A DNA stretch of 64,000 nt, from positions 2,205,818 through 2,269,817 of the forward strand of contig NZ_CP180212.1 of NCBI RefSeq assembly GCF_047553015.1, in the 5' to 3' direction. Made by a program: the position numbers and the translations under genes. Source of the stretch: Carnobacterium_A sp047553015. Its GTDB lineage: Bacteria; Bacillota; Bacilli; Lactobacillales; Carnobacteriaceae. Within the stretch, counting starts at the first letter, position 1, and every line of letters starts with the position of its first letter. Under the pieces are notes generated by a model, which made no database searches, was not told the DNA's origin, and saw nothing but the letters and a program-made list of their open reading frames with translations. Positions 39,334-47,247 of this stretch are shown piece by piece.

Positions 39334-40026
39334 CTAGCGGTTTTCAATTTTATATCCTACACCCCAAACGGTTTGAATAACTTTTTCTCCACCAGTTGCT
39401 TCTTCTATTTTGTCGCGTAAGTGACTGACATGAACCATAACTGTTTTAGCGGAAATCAAACTTTCTTGCTGCCAGACTCTTTCAAAAATTTCATCTGCAC
39501 TAAAAACACGATTTGGATGGCTAGCTAATAAATAAAGAATACCGAATTCTAATGCCGTTAACTGAATCGATTGATTTGTTAGTGTCCAAACTTCATGTGA
39601 TTCTTTGCTAATCATTAAAGGGCCTATTGCTAGTTGATCAAGACTCTGTTCTTGACTAGATGAATAGGTACTTCTTCTTAAAAGTGATTTGATTCGAGCC
39701 ATTACTTCTAATGGATTAAACGGTTTTGCTACATAATCATCTGCTCCAGAAATTAAGCCTTTAATCTTATCAATATCTGTTGTTTTAGCGCTAAGCATCA
39801 AAATAGGTAGTTGTGAACTTTCTCGAACCGTTTTGACTACTTCAATACCATCGATTGTTGGCATCATCACATCTAAAACCATCAGATCGATATCTTTTTG
39901 ATTAGTCAACTTGGCTAATGCATCTTTTCCATTATAAGCATTTTCTACTTCATAGCCTTCATTTTTAATGTAAATACTCAATAATTCAACAATCTCTTTA
40001 TCATCATCGACTACTAAAATTTTCAT
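39334..40026 (-). CDS. OmpR/VanR-family response regulator
   Basis: A 230-residue regulator. The receiver domain begins KILVVDDDKEI, with phospho-acceptor Asp in LMVLDVMMP and the conserved Lys in YVAKPFNPLEV. The C-terminal winged helix ends VWGVGYKIENR. It resembles VanR-type regulators. First gene of the regulator-kinase-dacA set. Start ATG 40026 after GGGGTGG. Targets are not shown by the sequence. Confidence 0.93.
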   Translation of the reverse strand: MKILVVDDDKEIVELLSIYIKNEGYEVENAYNGKDALAKLTNQKDIDLMVLDVMMPTIDGIEVVKTVRESSQLPILMLSAKTTDIDKIKGLISGADDYVAKPFNPLEVMARIKSLLRRSTYSSSQEQSLDQLAIGPLMISKESHEVWTLTNQSIQLTALEFGILYLLASHPNRVFSADEIFERVWQQESLISAKTVMVHVSHLRDKIEEATGGEKVIQTVWGVGYKIENR

Positions 40027-40092
40027 GCTTCCACCCCATTTTAGCCGTATTTTTACTTAGCATACCAGAAATTACTAAAGTTTTTATTAAAA

Positions 40093-40140
40093 AAACTAAG
40101 TTAACTCAACCGTTTAAAGAAACAGTGGCTAACTTAGTTT
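40093..40140 (-). terminator. terminator after guaB
   Basis: Outer stem AAACTAAGTTA / TAACTTAGTTT with an inner ACTGTTT / AAACGGT stem. On the minus strand TTTT follows. It separates guaB from the two-component genes. Confidence 0.8.
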
Positions 40141-40184
40141 AATTCCGTCTACTATTTTAAAAGAACGAGTCTTTTCCTATTGTT

Positions 40185-41666
40185 TTATTGAATAGAATAG
40201 TTTGGTGCTTCTTTTGTAATTTGAATATCATGTGGATGCGACTCTCTTAACCCAGCTCCACTCATTTGAATAAATTGTGCGTCTTCACGAAGTTGTTCCA
40301 AATTGGCTGCTCCAACATATCCCATTCCTGATCGTAAACCACCTAGCATTTGGAAAATGATATCTGAAACGCCACCTTTATAAGCAACACGGCCTTCAAT
40401 GCCTTCCGGAACCATCTTATTGGCTTCATTCACGCCGCTTTGGAAATAACGGTCACTTGAACCATGCTCCATCGCTGCTAAACTGCCCATTCCACGGTAG
40501 GTCTTAAACCGACGGCCTTGAAAAATTTCAAATTCTCCAGGAGACTCATCGGTTCCTGCTAACATACTTCCCAACATCACTGCATGTCCACCAGCTGCTA
40601 GAGCTTTAACGATATCACCTGAATATTTAATTCCACCATCGGCGATAATTGTCCGTCCGTATTCACGAGCTACTGCTGCTGCATCATAAATAGCTGTTAA
40701 TTGAGGCACACCCACTCCTGCCACAACACGTGTTGTACAAATTGAACCAGGGCCAATTCCTACTTTGACAACATCAACTCCAACATCATATAGGGCTTTA
40801 GTTGCTTCTCCTGTCGCTACGTTACCGGCAATCAGTGTAATGTCTGGGAATGTTTCACGGATTTCTTTAATTTTACGGATTACTCCAGCACTGTGTCCAT
40901 GTGCAGTATCAACAATGATAGCATCTACACCTGCATCAATCAAAGCCTGTGCACGTTCAAATGTATCTGTTGTCACGCCAACAGCTGCCGCAACTAATAA
41001 ACGACCATGACTGTCTTTAGCTGCATTAGGGAATTCAAGAATTTTTTCAATATCTTTAATAGTAATCAATCCACTAAGACGGCCAGTTTTATCAACAATT
41101 GGCAATTTTTCAATTTTATGTTGTTGCAGAATTTTCTCTGCTTCTTTTAAAGAAGTCCCTTTAGGAGCGACAACTAAATGGTCTTTTGTCATAACATCAT
41201 CAATTGGTTTAGTATAATCTGTTACGAAACGTAAATCACGATTGGTTAATATTCCCACTAAAATACGATCTTCCATATTATCAACAATTGGAACACCGCT
41301 GATTCGGTAGCGGCCCATTAGTTTTTCAGCGTCAGAAAGTAAGTGCGTTGGAGTTAAGAAGAAAGGATCAATGATAACACCACTCTCAGAGCGTTTTACT
41401 TTTCTAACTTCACCAGCTTGTTCTTCTGAGCTCATATTTTTATGGATTACACCTAATCCGCCTTGACGAGCCATTGCAATGGCCATATTTGAATCAGTAA
41501 CCGTATCCATACTTGCACTCATAATCGGAACATTTAATTTAATATTTTTAGCTAATTGAATACTCAAATCTACTTCATTTGGTAAGACATGACTTTCTGC
41601 AGGAACCAATAAAACATCATCAAACGTGAAGCCTTTTTTTACGAATTTCGTTTCCCAATTTGACAT
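40185..41666 (-). CDS. guaB: IMP dehydrogenase
   Basis: GuaB, 493 residues, oxidises IMP to XMP with NAD, the rate-limiting step of GMP synthesis. TIM-barrel halves flank two CBS domains (about residues 95-210); the catalytic loop GPGSICTTR holds the active Cys. A flexible flap and the C-terminal YVGAANLEQL are normal. Start ATG 41666 after AAGGAG. No guanine riboswitch is visible in the leader. Confidence 0.97.
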   Translation of the reverse strand: MSNWETKFVKKGFTFDDVLLVPAESHVLPNEVDLSIQLAKNIKLNVPIMSASMDTVTDSNMAIAMARQGGLGVIHKNMSSEEQAGEVRKVKRSESGVIIDPFFLTPTHLLSDAEKLMGRYRISGVPIVDNMEDRILVGILTNRDLRFVTDYTKPIDDVMTKDHLVVAPKGTSLKEAEKILQQHKIEKLPIVDKTGRLSGLITIKDIEKILEFPNAAKDSHGRLLVAAAVGVTTDTFERAQALIDAGVDAIIVDTAHGHSAGVIRKIKEIRETFPDITLIAGNVATGEATKALYDVGVDVVKVGIGPGSICTTRVVAGVGVPQLTAIYDAAAVAREYGRTIIADGGIKYSGDIVKALAAGGHAVMLGSMLAGTDESPGEFEIFQGRRFKTYRGMGSLAAMEHGSSDRYFQSGVNEANKMVPEGIEGRVAYKGGVSDIIFQMLGGLRSGMGYVGAANLEQLREDAQFIQMSGAGLRESHPHDIQITKEAPNYSIQ

Positions 41667-41724
41667 CTAGTTAAACACTCCTTTTTTATTTTCCACTTAC
41701 AATTTGGTCGAGATTTTACTTACA

Positions 41725-41753
41725 AAAATAACAGAGATACTGCTGTCCGTCAA
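41725..41753 (-). promoter_or_regulatory. promoter of guaB
   Basis: -35 TTGACG (41753-41748), 17-base spacer, -10 TATTTT (41730-41725) on the minus strand, about 60 bases ahead of the start codon. Confidence 0.7.
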
Positions 41754-41843
41754 GACTAGTTTTTAAACATGGGGTACTAAAGAAACATTATTTTAATCCT
41801 ACTTCAATGAATCTATGCATTACGAGGTAAATCTATTAGAAAA

Positions 41844-41885
41844 AAAGCTTCTAAACTCATTAAATAAAAAGAGTTTAAAAGCTTT
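41844..41885 (-). terminator. terminator after the DUF1129 gene
   Basis: Stem AAAGCTTTTAAACTC... / GAGTTTAGAAGCTTT on the minus strand with a 12-base loop, followed by TTTTTC. It lies just past the stop codon at 41895. Confidence 0.85.
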
Positions 41886-41894
41886 ATTTCTATC

Positions 41895-42578
41895 TTAGAA
41901 TAAGCCACCATGAATATTTAATTTACGCTTAAAGTACATTTTCGCTGCGAAGGCTGTTACTCCGATAGCAATGTTAACACCTGCTGACATCAAAATATTA
42001 ATAGAACTTGGCAAAAGAGCCATTGAAGCTGTCATAATAAACATCCAACCCAACATTCCTGATGTTGATACTAGTATATAACGTAAAGTATTGCCTTTTT
42101 TACCTTTATTTTTATCTGGTACATTTTTAGAAATTAGCAAAATAACAAATCCACCAATAATAAAGTTCAAGATCATTGTTATGATACCCATCTCGGATCC
42201 TTGTCCTTTACCAATAAAAGCAGATAAACCAGTAATTAAAGCAAACATAGCTCCCATTAATAATCCACCGTCTAACATGATTTTCCAATCTTCAGAACGT
42301 CCTGTATTGTTATCTTTTGGTGAAGCTAACAAATCATTTGTACGTTCGGTTACTGTTCCATAAATCTGGCGTGCTGTTTGACCTGATTTTTGACCGTTGA
42401 TCAAGTTTTTTAACATCTCATTATAGATAACAACACGTTTCTCTTCAGAGATATTCCCTGCAATGAGAGCTTTATCCAAACTCATCATGTATTGCTCATT
42501 TCTTTTAGTTAACTGCCCAAATAATACTTTATTTTCTTCTTGTGCCGTTACTTGTTCATTTGTATTTTCTACTACCAA
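41895..42578 (-). CDS. DUF1129 family membrane protein
   Basis: A 227-residue protein with an N-terminal soluble helical region (1-95) and four membrane helices (about 105-215). It fits DUF1129 by size, layout and position between ychF and guaB, as in lactobacilli and enterococci. The start is TTG 42578, eight bases after AAGGAGG. Function unknown. Confidence 0.82.
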   Translation of the reverse strand: MVVENTNEQVTAQEENKVLFGQLTKRNEQYMMSLDKALIAGNISEEKRVVIYNEMLKNLINGQKSGQTARQIYGTVTERTNDLLASPKDNNTGRSEDWKIMLDGGLLMGAMFALITGLSAFIGKGQGSEMGIITMILNFIIGGFVILLISKNVPDKNKGKKGNTLRYILVSTSGMLGWMFIMTASMALLPSSINILMSAGVNIAIGVTAFAAKMYFKRKLNIHGGLF

Positions 42579-42639
42579 TCGAAAAGCCTCCTTATTGAAT
42601 CTTACAAATTAATGATAGGTGGAGCTAATAACTCTCTTA

Positions 42640-43740
42640 TTATACATTAAAGCGGAATAACATGACATCGCCGTCTTGAACAATGTATTCTTTTCCTTCT
42701 GATCTAACACGACCAGCTTCTTTAGCAGCCTGCATATTTTCATACTTGTTCAAGTCATCAAACGAAACCGTTTCTGCTCGAATAAAGCCTCTCTCAAAAT
42801 CTGAATGGATAACTCCAGCTGCTTGAGGAGCTTTCATACCTTTTTTAAATGTCCATGCTCTTACTTCTTGAACTCCAGCTGTAAAATACGTTGCTAATCC
42901 TAATAATGAATAAGTTGAACGAATCAATTTATCTAAACCAGATTCTGCAATCCCAAGATCTTCTAAGAACATCTCTTTTTCATCATCTTCTAATTCAGCA
43001 ATTTCTTCTTCGATTTGAGCACAGACAACAACTACTTCAGATTTTTCATTTTCAGCAAAATCACGAACTAATTTTACGTACTCATTGTTTTCTGCATTTG
43101 CTACCTCATCTTCAGCAACGTTAGCGACATATAAAACAGGCTTCGTTGTTAGCAAGAATAGTTGTTGAACGTACTTTTCTTCTTCCTCACTAAAATCAAT
43201 CGTGCGAGCAGATTCACCTTTTTCTAATGTTGAAATGATTTTTTCCAATGTAGCTGCTTCTATTAAAGCATCTTTATCTTTTGTCCTAGCAATCTTAGCA
43301 ACTCGAGTATACCGTTTTTCAACTGATTCAAGATCTGCTAAAATCAGTTCTAGATTAATCGTTTCAATATCTGATAAAGGATCAACTTTACCGGTTACAT
43401 GGATGATATTATCGTTATCAAAACAACGGACAACATGACAGATAGCATCAACTTGACGAATATTAGCCAAAAACTTATTTCCCAAGCCTTCTCCTTTACT
43501 CGCTCCTTTTACGATCCCTGCGATGTCTGTAAATTCGAATGTTGTTGGGACTGTTTTTTTAGGAACAACTAGTTCTGTTAAGCGGTCTAAACGATAGTCA
43601 GGCACTTCAACCACTCCGACGTTAGGATCGATTGTAGCAAATGGATAATTTGCTGCTTCCACTCCTGCTTTTGTTATTGCGTTGAAAAGAGTTGACTTTC
43701 CTACGTTTGGTAATCCGACAATTCCTGCTGTTAATGCCAT
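42640..43740 (-). CDS. ychF: redox-regulated ATPase YchF
   Basis: A 366-residue Obg-family P-loop protein, known as OLA1 in eukaryotes, which prefers ATP. Walker A GLPNVGKST is near the N-terminus, and the base-recognition motif is NVAE instead of NKxD, explaining the ATP preference. A coiled coil and a C-terminal TGS domain follow. It is linked to ribosomes and stress. Start ATG 43740. Cotranscribed with DUF951. Confidence 0.96.
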   Translation of the reverse strand: MALTAGIVGLPNVGKSTLFNAITKAGVEAANYPFATIDPNVGVVEVPDYRLDRLTELVVPKKTVPTTFEFTDIAGIVKGASKGEGLGNKFLANIRQVDAICHVVRCFDNDNIIHVTGKVDPLSDIETINLELILADLESVEKRYTRVAKIARTKDKDALIEAATLEKIISTLEKGESARTIDFSEEEEKYVQQLFLLTTKPVLYVANVAEDEVANAENNEYVKLVRDFAENEKSEVVVVCAQIEEEIAELEDDEKEMFLEDLGIAESGLDKLIRSTYSLLGLATYFTAGVQEVRAWTFKKGMKAPQAAGVIHSDFERGFIRAETVSFDDLNKYENMQAAKEAGRVRSEGKEYIVQDGDVMLFRFNV

Positions 43741-43767
43741 TCTTCATTCACTCTTCCTTTTAGTAAT

Positions 43768-43971
43768 TTAGTTTAATACAGTGTTATTTTTTTTAGCTTG
43801 CTCTACTACCTTTTTCATCTTCTTTTCAAATTCTCTTCTTGGCATCATAACCATATGCCCACACTTCAGACATTTAATACGAATATCCATGCCCATTCTA
43901 ATGATTTCCCAGCGGTTTTCCCCACATGGATGTGCTTTCTTCATTTCGACCACATCATTTAAATCGTACAT
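43768..43971 (-). CDS. DUF951 family protein
   Basis: A 67-residue basic protein. The core KKAHPCGENRWEIIRMGMDI and CLKCGH carry three Cys that may bind zinc. It always sits near parB and ychF in these genomes. Function unknown; a nucleic-acid role is plausible. Start ATG 43971 within 27 bases of the parB end. Confidence 0.9.
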   Translation of the reverse strand: MYDLNDVVEMKKAHPCGENRWEIIRMGMDIRIKCLKCGHMVMMPRREFEKKMKKVVEQAKKNNTVLN

Positions 43972-43997
43972 TTCGTCACACTCCTGTTTAAAGTTAC

Positions 43998-44888
43998 CTA
44001 TTCCTCATCAAATTGAATATCTAGAACATCTAAAATACGTGTTAAATCTTCTGTAGAAAGATACTCAATTTCAATTTTGCCTTTTTGATCTTTTTCGCGA
44101 ATAATGACAGATGTACCAAACTTATCCATTAGTCTTTCTTCACTTTCACGAATATAATAAGGCTTTTTAGCTATTTTTTCTAGTTTCTCAACTTCTTCTT
44201 TTGGATGATTCATCTTATTCACTAATTGTTCTAGTTGGCGAACCGTTAGATTTTCTTTCCTAACTTTTTTAGCTAATTTAACGATTTGTTTTTTATCTTT
44301 TAATCCTAGTAACGTTCGCGCTTGGCCCATTGAAATATCGTTGGCTTGAAGCATTTGTTTTACTATTTCTGGTAAGCCTAATAATCTCAGATAGTTGGCA
44401 ATATACGGACGACTTTTGCCTAAACGAACGGCTACTTCTTCTTGCGTTAATTTTAGTTTTTTCATTAACATATCATAAGCTTCCGCTTCTTCAAGAGAGG
44501 TTAGGTCTTCTCTTTGTAAATTTTCTAAAACAGCTACTTCCATCATTTTTTCTTCATCAAATTCTCGAATGATTGCCGGTATTGTTGTTTTACCTGCTAA
44601 CTTTGAGGCTCTAAAACGTCGTTCACCTGCAATAATTTCGTATCCTTTAATCGTTGATTCACGTAAAATTATCGGTTGAAAGACACCTGATTGCTCGATT
44701 GAACGAGCTAATTCATTGAGTGCTTCTTCATCGAACGTTTTACGAGGCTGATAAGGATTAGGCCGAATATCTTCTAGTTTAATTTCTTGGACTCGTTCAC
44801 TTGAAATATCAATTTTATCCAAATCCGAGTATTCACTAAAAAGAGCGTCAATTCCTCTACCTAAACCTTTGCTATTTTTATTAACCAT
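43998..44888 (-). CDS. parB: chromosome partitioning protein ParB (Spo0J)
   Basis: ParB, 296 residues, a CTP-dependent DNA clamp that loads at parS and spreads. The N-terminal domain has NPYQPRKTFDEEAL and the CTP-binding GERRFRAS, followed by ENLQREDLTSLEEA and a helix-turn-helix (RLGKSRPYIANYLRLL). The C-terminal dimer domain ends the protein. It overlaps parA by eight bases. A parS site is at 38145. Confidence 0.96.
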   Translation of the reverse strand: MVNKNSKGLGRGIDALFSEYSDLDKIDISSERVQEIKLEDIRPNPYQPRKTFDEEALNELARSIEQSGVFQPIILRESTIKGYEIIAGERRFRASKLAGKTTIPAIIREFDEEKMMEVAVLENLQREDLTSLEEAEAYDMLMKKLKLTQEEVAVRLGKSRPYIANYLRLLGLPEIVKQMLQANDISMGQARTLLGLKDKKQIVKLAKKVRKENLTVRQLEQLVNKMNHPKEEVEKLEKIAKKPYYIRESEERLMDKFGTSVIIREKDQKGKIEIEYLSTEDLTRILDVLDIQFDEE

Positions 44889-45642
44889 TCGCTAACACTT
44901 CCTTCGCTAACTCCAAATAAACTTCTGCTCCTTTTGAGCGAGGATCATAATCGATAATAGATAAGCCATGGCTCGGAGCCTCAGACAAACGAATATTACG
45001 AGGAATAATCGTTTCATAGACCTTTTCACGAAAATACTTTTTAACTTCGTCAACTACTTCATAGCCTAGATTCGTTCTTGCATCCAACATCGTTAATAGA
45101 ACACCCTCTATTTTTAAATCAGGATTAAAATGCTTTTGTACTAAACGAACAGTATTTAATAATTGACTCAGCCCCTCAAGAGCATAATATTCACATTGGA
45201 CAGGAATCAGAATTGTGTCACTTGCTGTAAATGCATTAATTGTTAAGTGACCCAATGAAGGTGGACAGTCTATTAGAATAAAATCATAGTCATCTGTTAC
45301 CTGAACTAATGCTTGTTTTAGTCTAGTTTCACGCGCCATCTGATTTGTCAGTTCAATTTCTGCACCAGCTAATTGAATGGTGGCAGGTACAACCCATAGG
45401 TTCTCTCTAGAAGAAGGCAAAACAACTTCTTCTATTGACGTTTCATTGACCAAGATATCATAGATGTCCTTTTCGACATCAACTTTCCTAATACCTAATC
45501 CACTCGTTGCATTTCCTTGAGCATCAATATCGACCAATAAAACTTTTTTACCAGAATAAGCTAAAGAAGCACCTAAATTAACTGTTGTAGTGGTTTTACC
45601 CACACCGCCTTTTTGATTTGCGACTGCTATAATTCGTGCCAT
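44881..45642 (-). CDS. parA: chromosome partitioning ATPase ParA (Soj)
   Basis: ParA/Soj, 253 residues, a deviant Walker A ATPase: KGGVGKTTT near residue 11, and DCPPSLGHLT for Walker B. It works with ParB in origin segregation and modulates DnaA in relatives. Start ATG 45642 after GAGGGAAAAG. It follows rsmG directly; no noc gene lies between them, unlike Bacillus. Confidence 0.96.
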   Translation of the reverse strand: MARIIAVANQKGGVGKTTTTVNLGASLAYSGKKVLLVDIDAQGNATSGLGIRKVDVEKDIYDILVNETSIEEVVLPSSRENLWVVPATIQLAGAEIELTNQMARETRLKQALVQVTDDYDFILIDCPPSLGHLTINAFTASDTILIPVQCEYYALEGLSQLLNTVRLVQKHFNPDLKIEGVLLTMLDARTNLGYEVVDEVKKYFREKVYETIIPRNIRLSEAPSHGLSIIDYDPRSKGAEVYLELAKEVLANG

Positions 45643-45694
45643 TCTTTTCCCTCCATCTATGATCCTAACTGTCTTTTACTTTAAAGAAAATAAA

Positions 45695-45727
45695 AAGAGA
45701 AAGAATACAAGTACGTATCTTTCTCTT
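45695..45727 (-). terminator. terminator after rsmG
   Basis: Stem AAGAGAAAGATAC / GTATTCTTTCTCTT on the minus strand (one bulged base), then TTTATTTT. It separates rsmG from parA. Confidence 0.75.
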
Positions 45728-45778
45728 ACGCATTTGTTCAAAATGATCCACCATTTTTTCGCTCTTTATTCACTTTTT

Positions 45779-46495
45779 TTATAATGGACTTCTATTAGGT
45801 GTTCCTGGTTTTCTAGGATATCTTTTTGGTGTTTCTTTTTTCTTATCGATTAACAAAATATGCCTTTCTCCTGCTTCTTTAGGCAAATCAAAAATAAACT
45901 CTTTTTGAAATTTCCCACCAAGTATTGCAATAGCTTTTTTACTATCTTTCATCTCGTCGTCACTACTGCTTGCTTTTAAAGCAATAAAGAGGCCATCTTT
46001 TTTTACTAACGGCAAACATAACTCCGCTAAAACACTCATACGTGCAACTGCGCGAGCCGTTACAAAATCAAATGATTCACGAAATTGTTTTTTTTGACCA
46101 AAATCTTCAGCGCGATCATGATAAAAATAGACATCTTCTAATTGCAACGTTTCTGCCAAAATAGTTAAAAATTGAATTCTTTTATTCAAAGAATCTACAA
46201 TCGTCACTTTTAATTTCGGGAAAATAATTTTTAGGGGGATGCTTGGAAACCCAGCACCAGCACCTACGTCACATAAGCTTTGGACCCCTTTATTAAAATC
46301 CACATACAGTCCAGCAGTTATCGAATCATAGAAGTGTTTTAGATAGACTTCTTCCCTTTCAGTAATCGCTGTTAAATTGATTTTTTCGTTCCATTCTTGC
46401 AATAAAATTAAATAGTCATCAAACTGTTTCATTTGTTTTTCGTTAACGTCAATCCCTTTACTTTGAAGGGCTAGTTTAAACTCTTCTGGATTCAT
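45779..46495 (-). CDS. rsmG: 16S rRNA (guanine527-N7)-methyltransferase RsmG
   Basis: RsmG (GidB), 238 residues, methylates G527 of 16S rRNA. The start is MNPEEFKLAL (ATG 46495, AAAGGAG eight bases upstream); the ORF upstream is not family sequence. The SAM motif CDVGAGAGFPSIPLKI and later VTARAVARMSVLAEL are typical. A basic C-terminal tail ends PRKPGTPNRSPL. It lies in the expected mnmG-rsmG-parA order, but mnmG is 4 kb away, with other genes inserted. Confidence 0.95.
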   Translation of the reverse strand: MNPEEFKLALQSKGIDVNEKQMKQFDDYLILLQEWNEKINLTAITEREEVYLKHFYDSITAGLYVDFNKGVQSLCDVGAGAGFPSIPLKIIFPKLKVTIVDSLNKRIQFLTILAETLQLEDVYFYHDRAEDFGQKKQFRESFDFVTARAVARMSVLAELCLPLVKKDGLFIALKASSSDDEMKDSKKAIAILGGKFQKEFIFDLPKEAGERHILLIDKKKETPKRYPRKPGTPNRSPL

Positions 46496-46515
46496 AAGAC
46501 AACTCCTTTTATAGC

Positions 46516-46537
46516 GTGAAACACTGATTTGTTTCAC
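46516..46537. other. inverted repeat upstream of rsmG
   Basis: GTGAAACA-N6-TGTTTCAC is a perfect 8-bp inverted repeat 20 bases upstream of the rsmG start. The halves are those of parS but in swapped order, so it is not a parS site. It could be an operator or 5' mRNA hairpin. Confidence 0.4.
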
Positions 46538-47247
46538 AGGTTCATCTGTCTAACTGTATAACAAATCTGATCTAAGTGCAATGCTTAATGCAACTTTTTT
46601 TATCCTTTTTGAGAATAAAAAAAGTTAATCCCCTTAAAACAGGCTAGTTTTTTAAAAGAACTTTTCTTAACTATCTTAACCGCTATTATCTTAGTCATTT
46701 TTTTACAATTTATAGGATATTTTATTTTAGCATTATATAGGAAGAAACTTTTTATCTATTCATTAACCTTATCAAAAAAGTAGATGATTTATCTAATTTC
46801 AGCGTTGAATTTATTTTATGCTATCTTTTTTAGGATAAAAGAATACTATTCATTAATTTGAATGTCGAACCAATCAACTTTGCCTAAAATCATTTTTTCA
46901 AGCTTTCATTATTTTTATTTTTGTATCATTAAATAAGTTATAAAAATATACATCATATACTTAACATACTATAATGATTATAGACAAAACATTGTTAAAT
47001 AACGTTGATTTTATTACTTCGTTCTATAACAAGTAGACAGTTTAATAAGCTAGTTAAACGCTTACTCCTCTATATTATCTAATCAAAGAATACCAGTCTT
47101 ACTTACTTGACATACTTATTAAAAAAAGCTAGTCTTAATCATATAAATTATAACTTCTGTTGCTTATACCAATTGTCAAAATGATTGAAATGTACTTTTT
47201 GACAGTTAATTTTATTACAATTGTTTTTATGAAAGGAAGATAAACGA
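46538..47247. other. 710-base AT-rich intergenic region
   Basis: It lies between divergent rsmG and the DAK2-DegV gene. It is very AT-rich with many stop codons in all frames and no tRNA. TTGACA occurs at about 47199, but no well-spaced -10 follows. No coding or RNA gene can be supported. Confidence 0.4.

Noticed and set aside
40722..40740. ACAACACGTGTTGT palindrome in guaB, considered as parS
   Set aside because: Only the CACGTG core fits; the flanking bases differ from the parS consensus and it encodes conserved GuaB residues.
41667..41844. Guanine riboswitch ahead of guaB
   Set aside because: None of the conserved purine-aptamer loop sequences is visible; only a promoter and the neighbouring terminator are seen.
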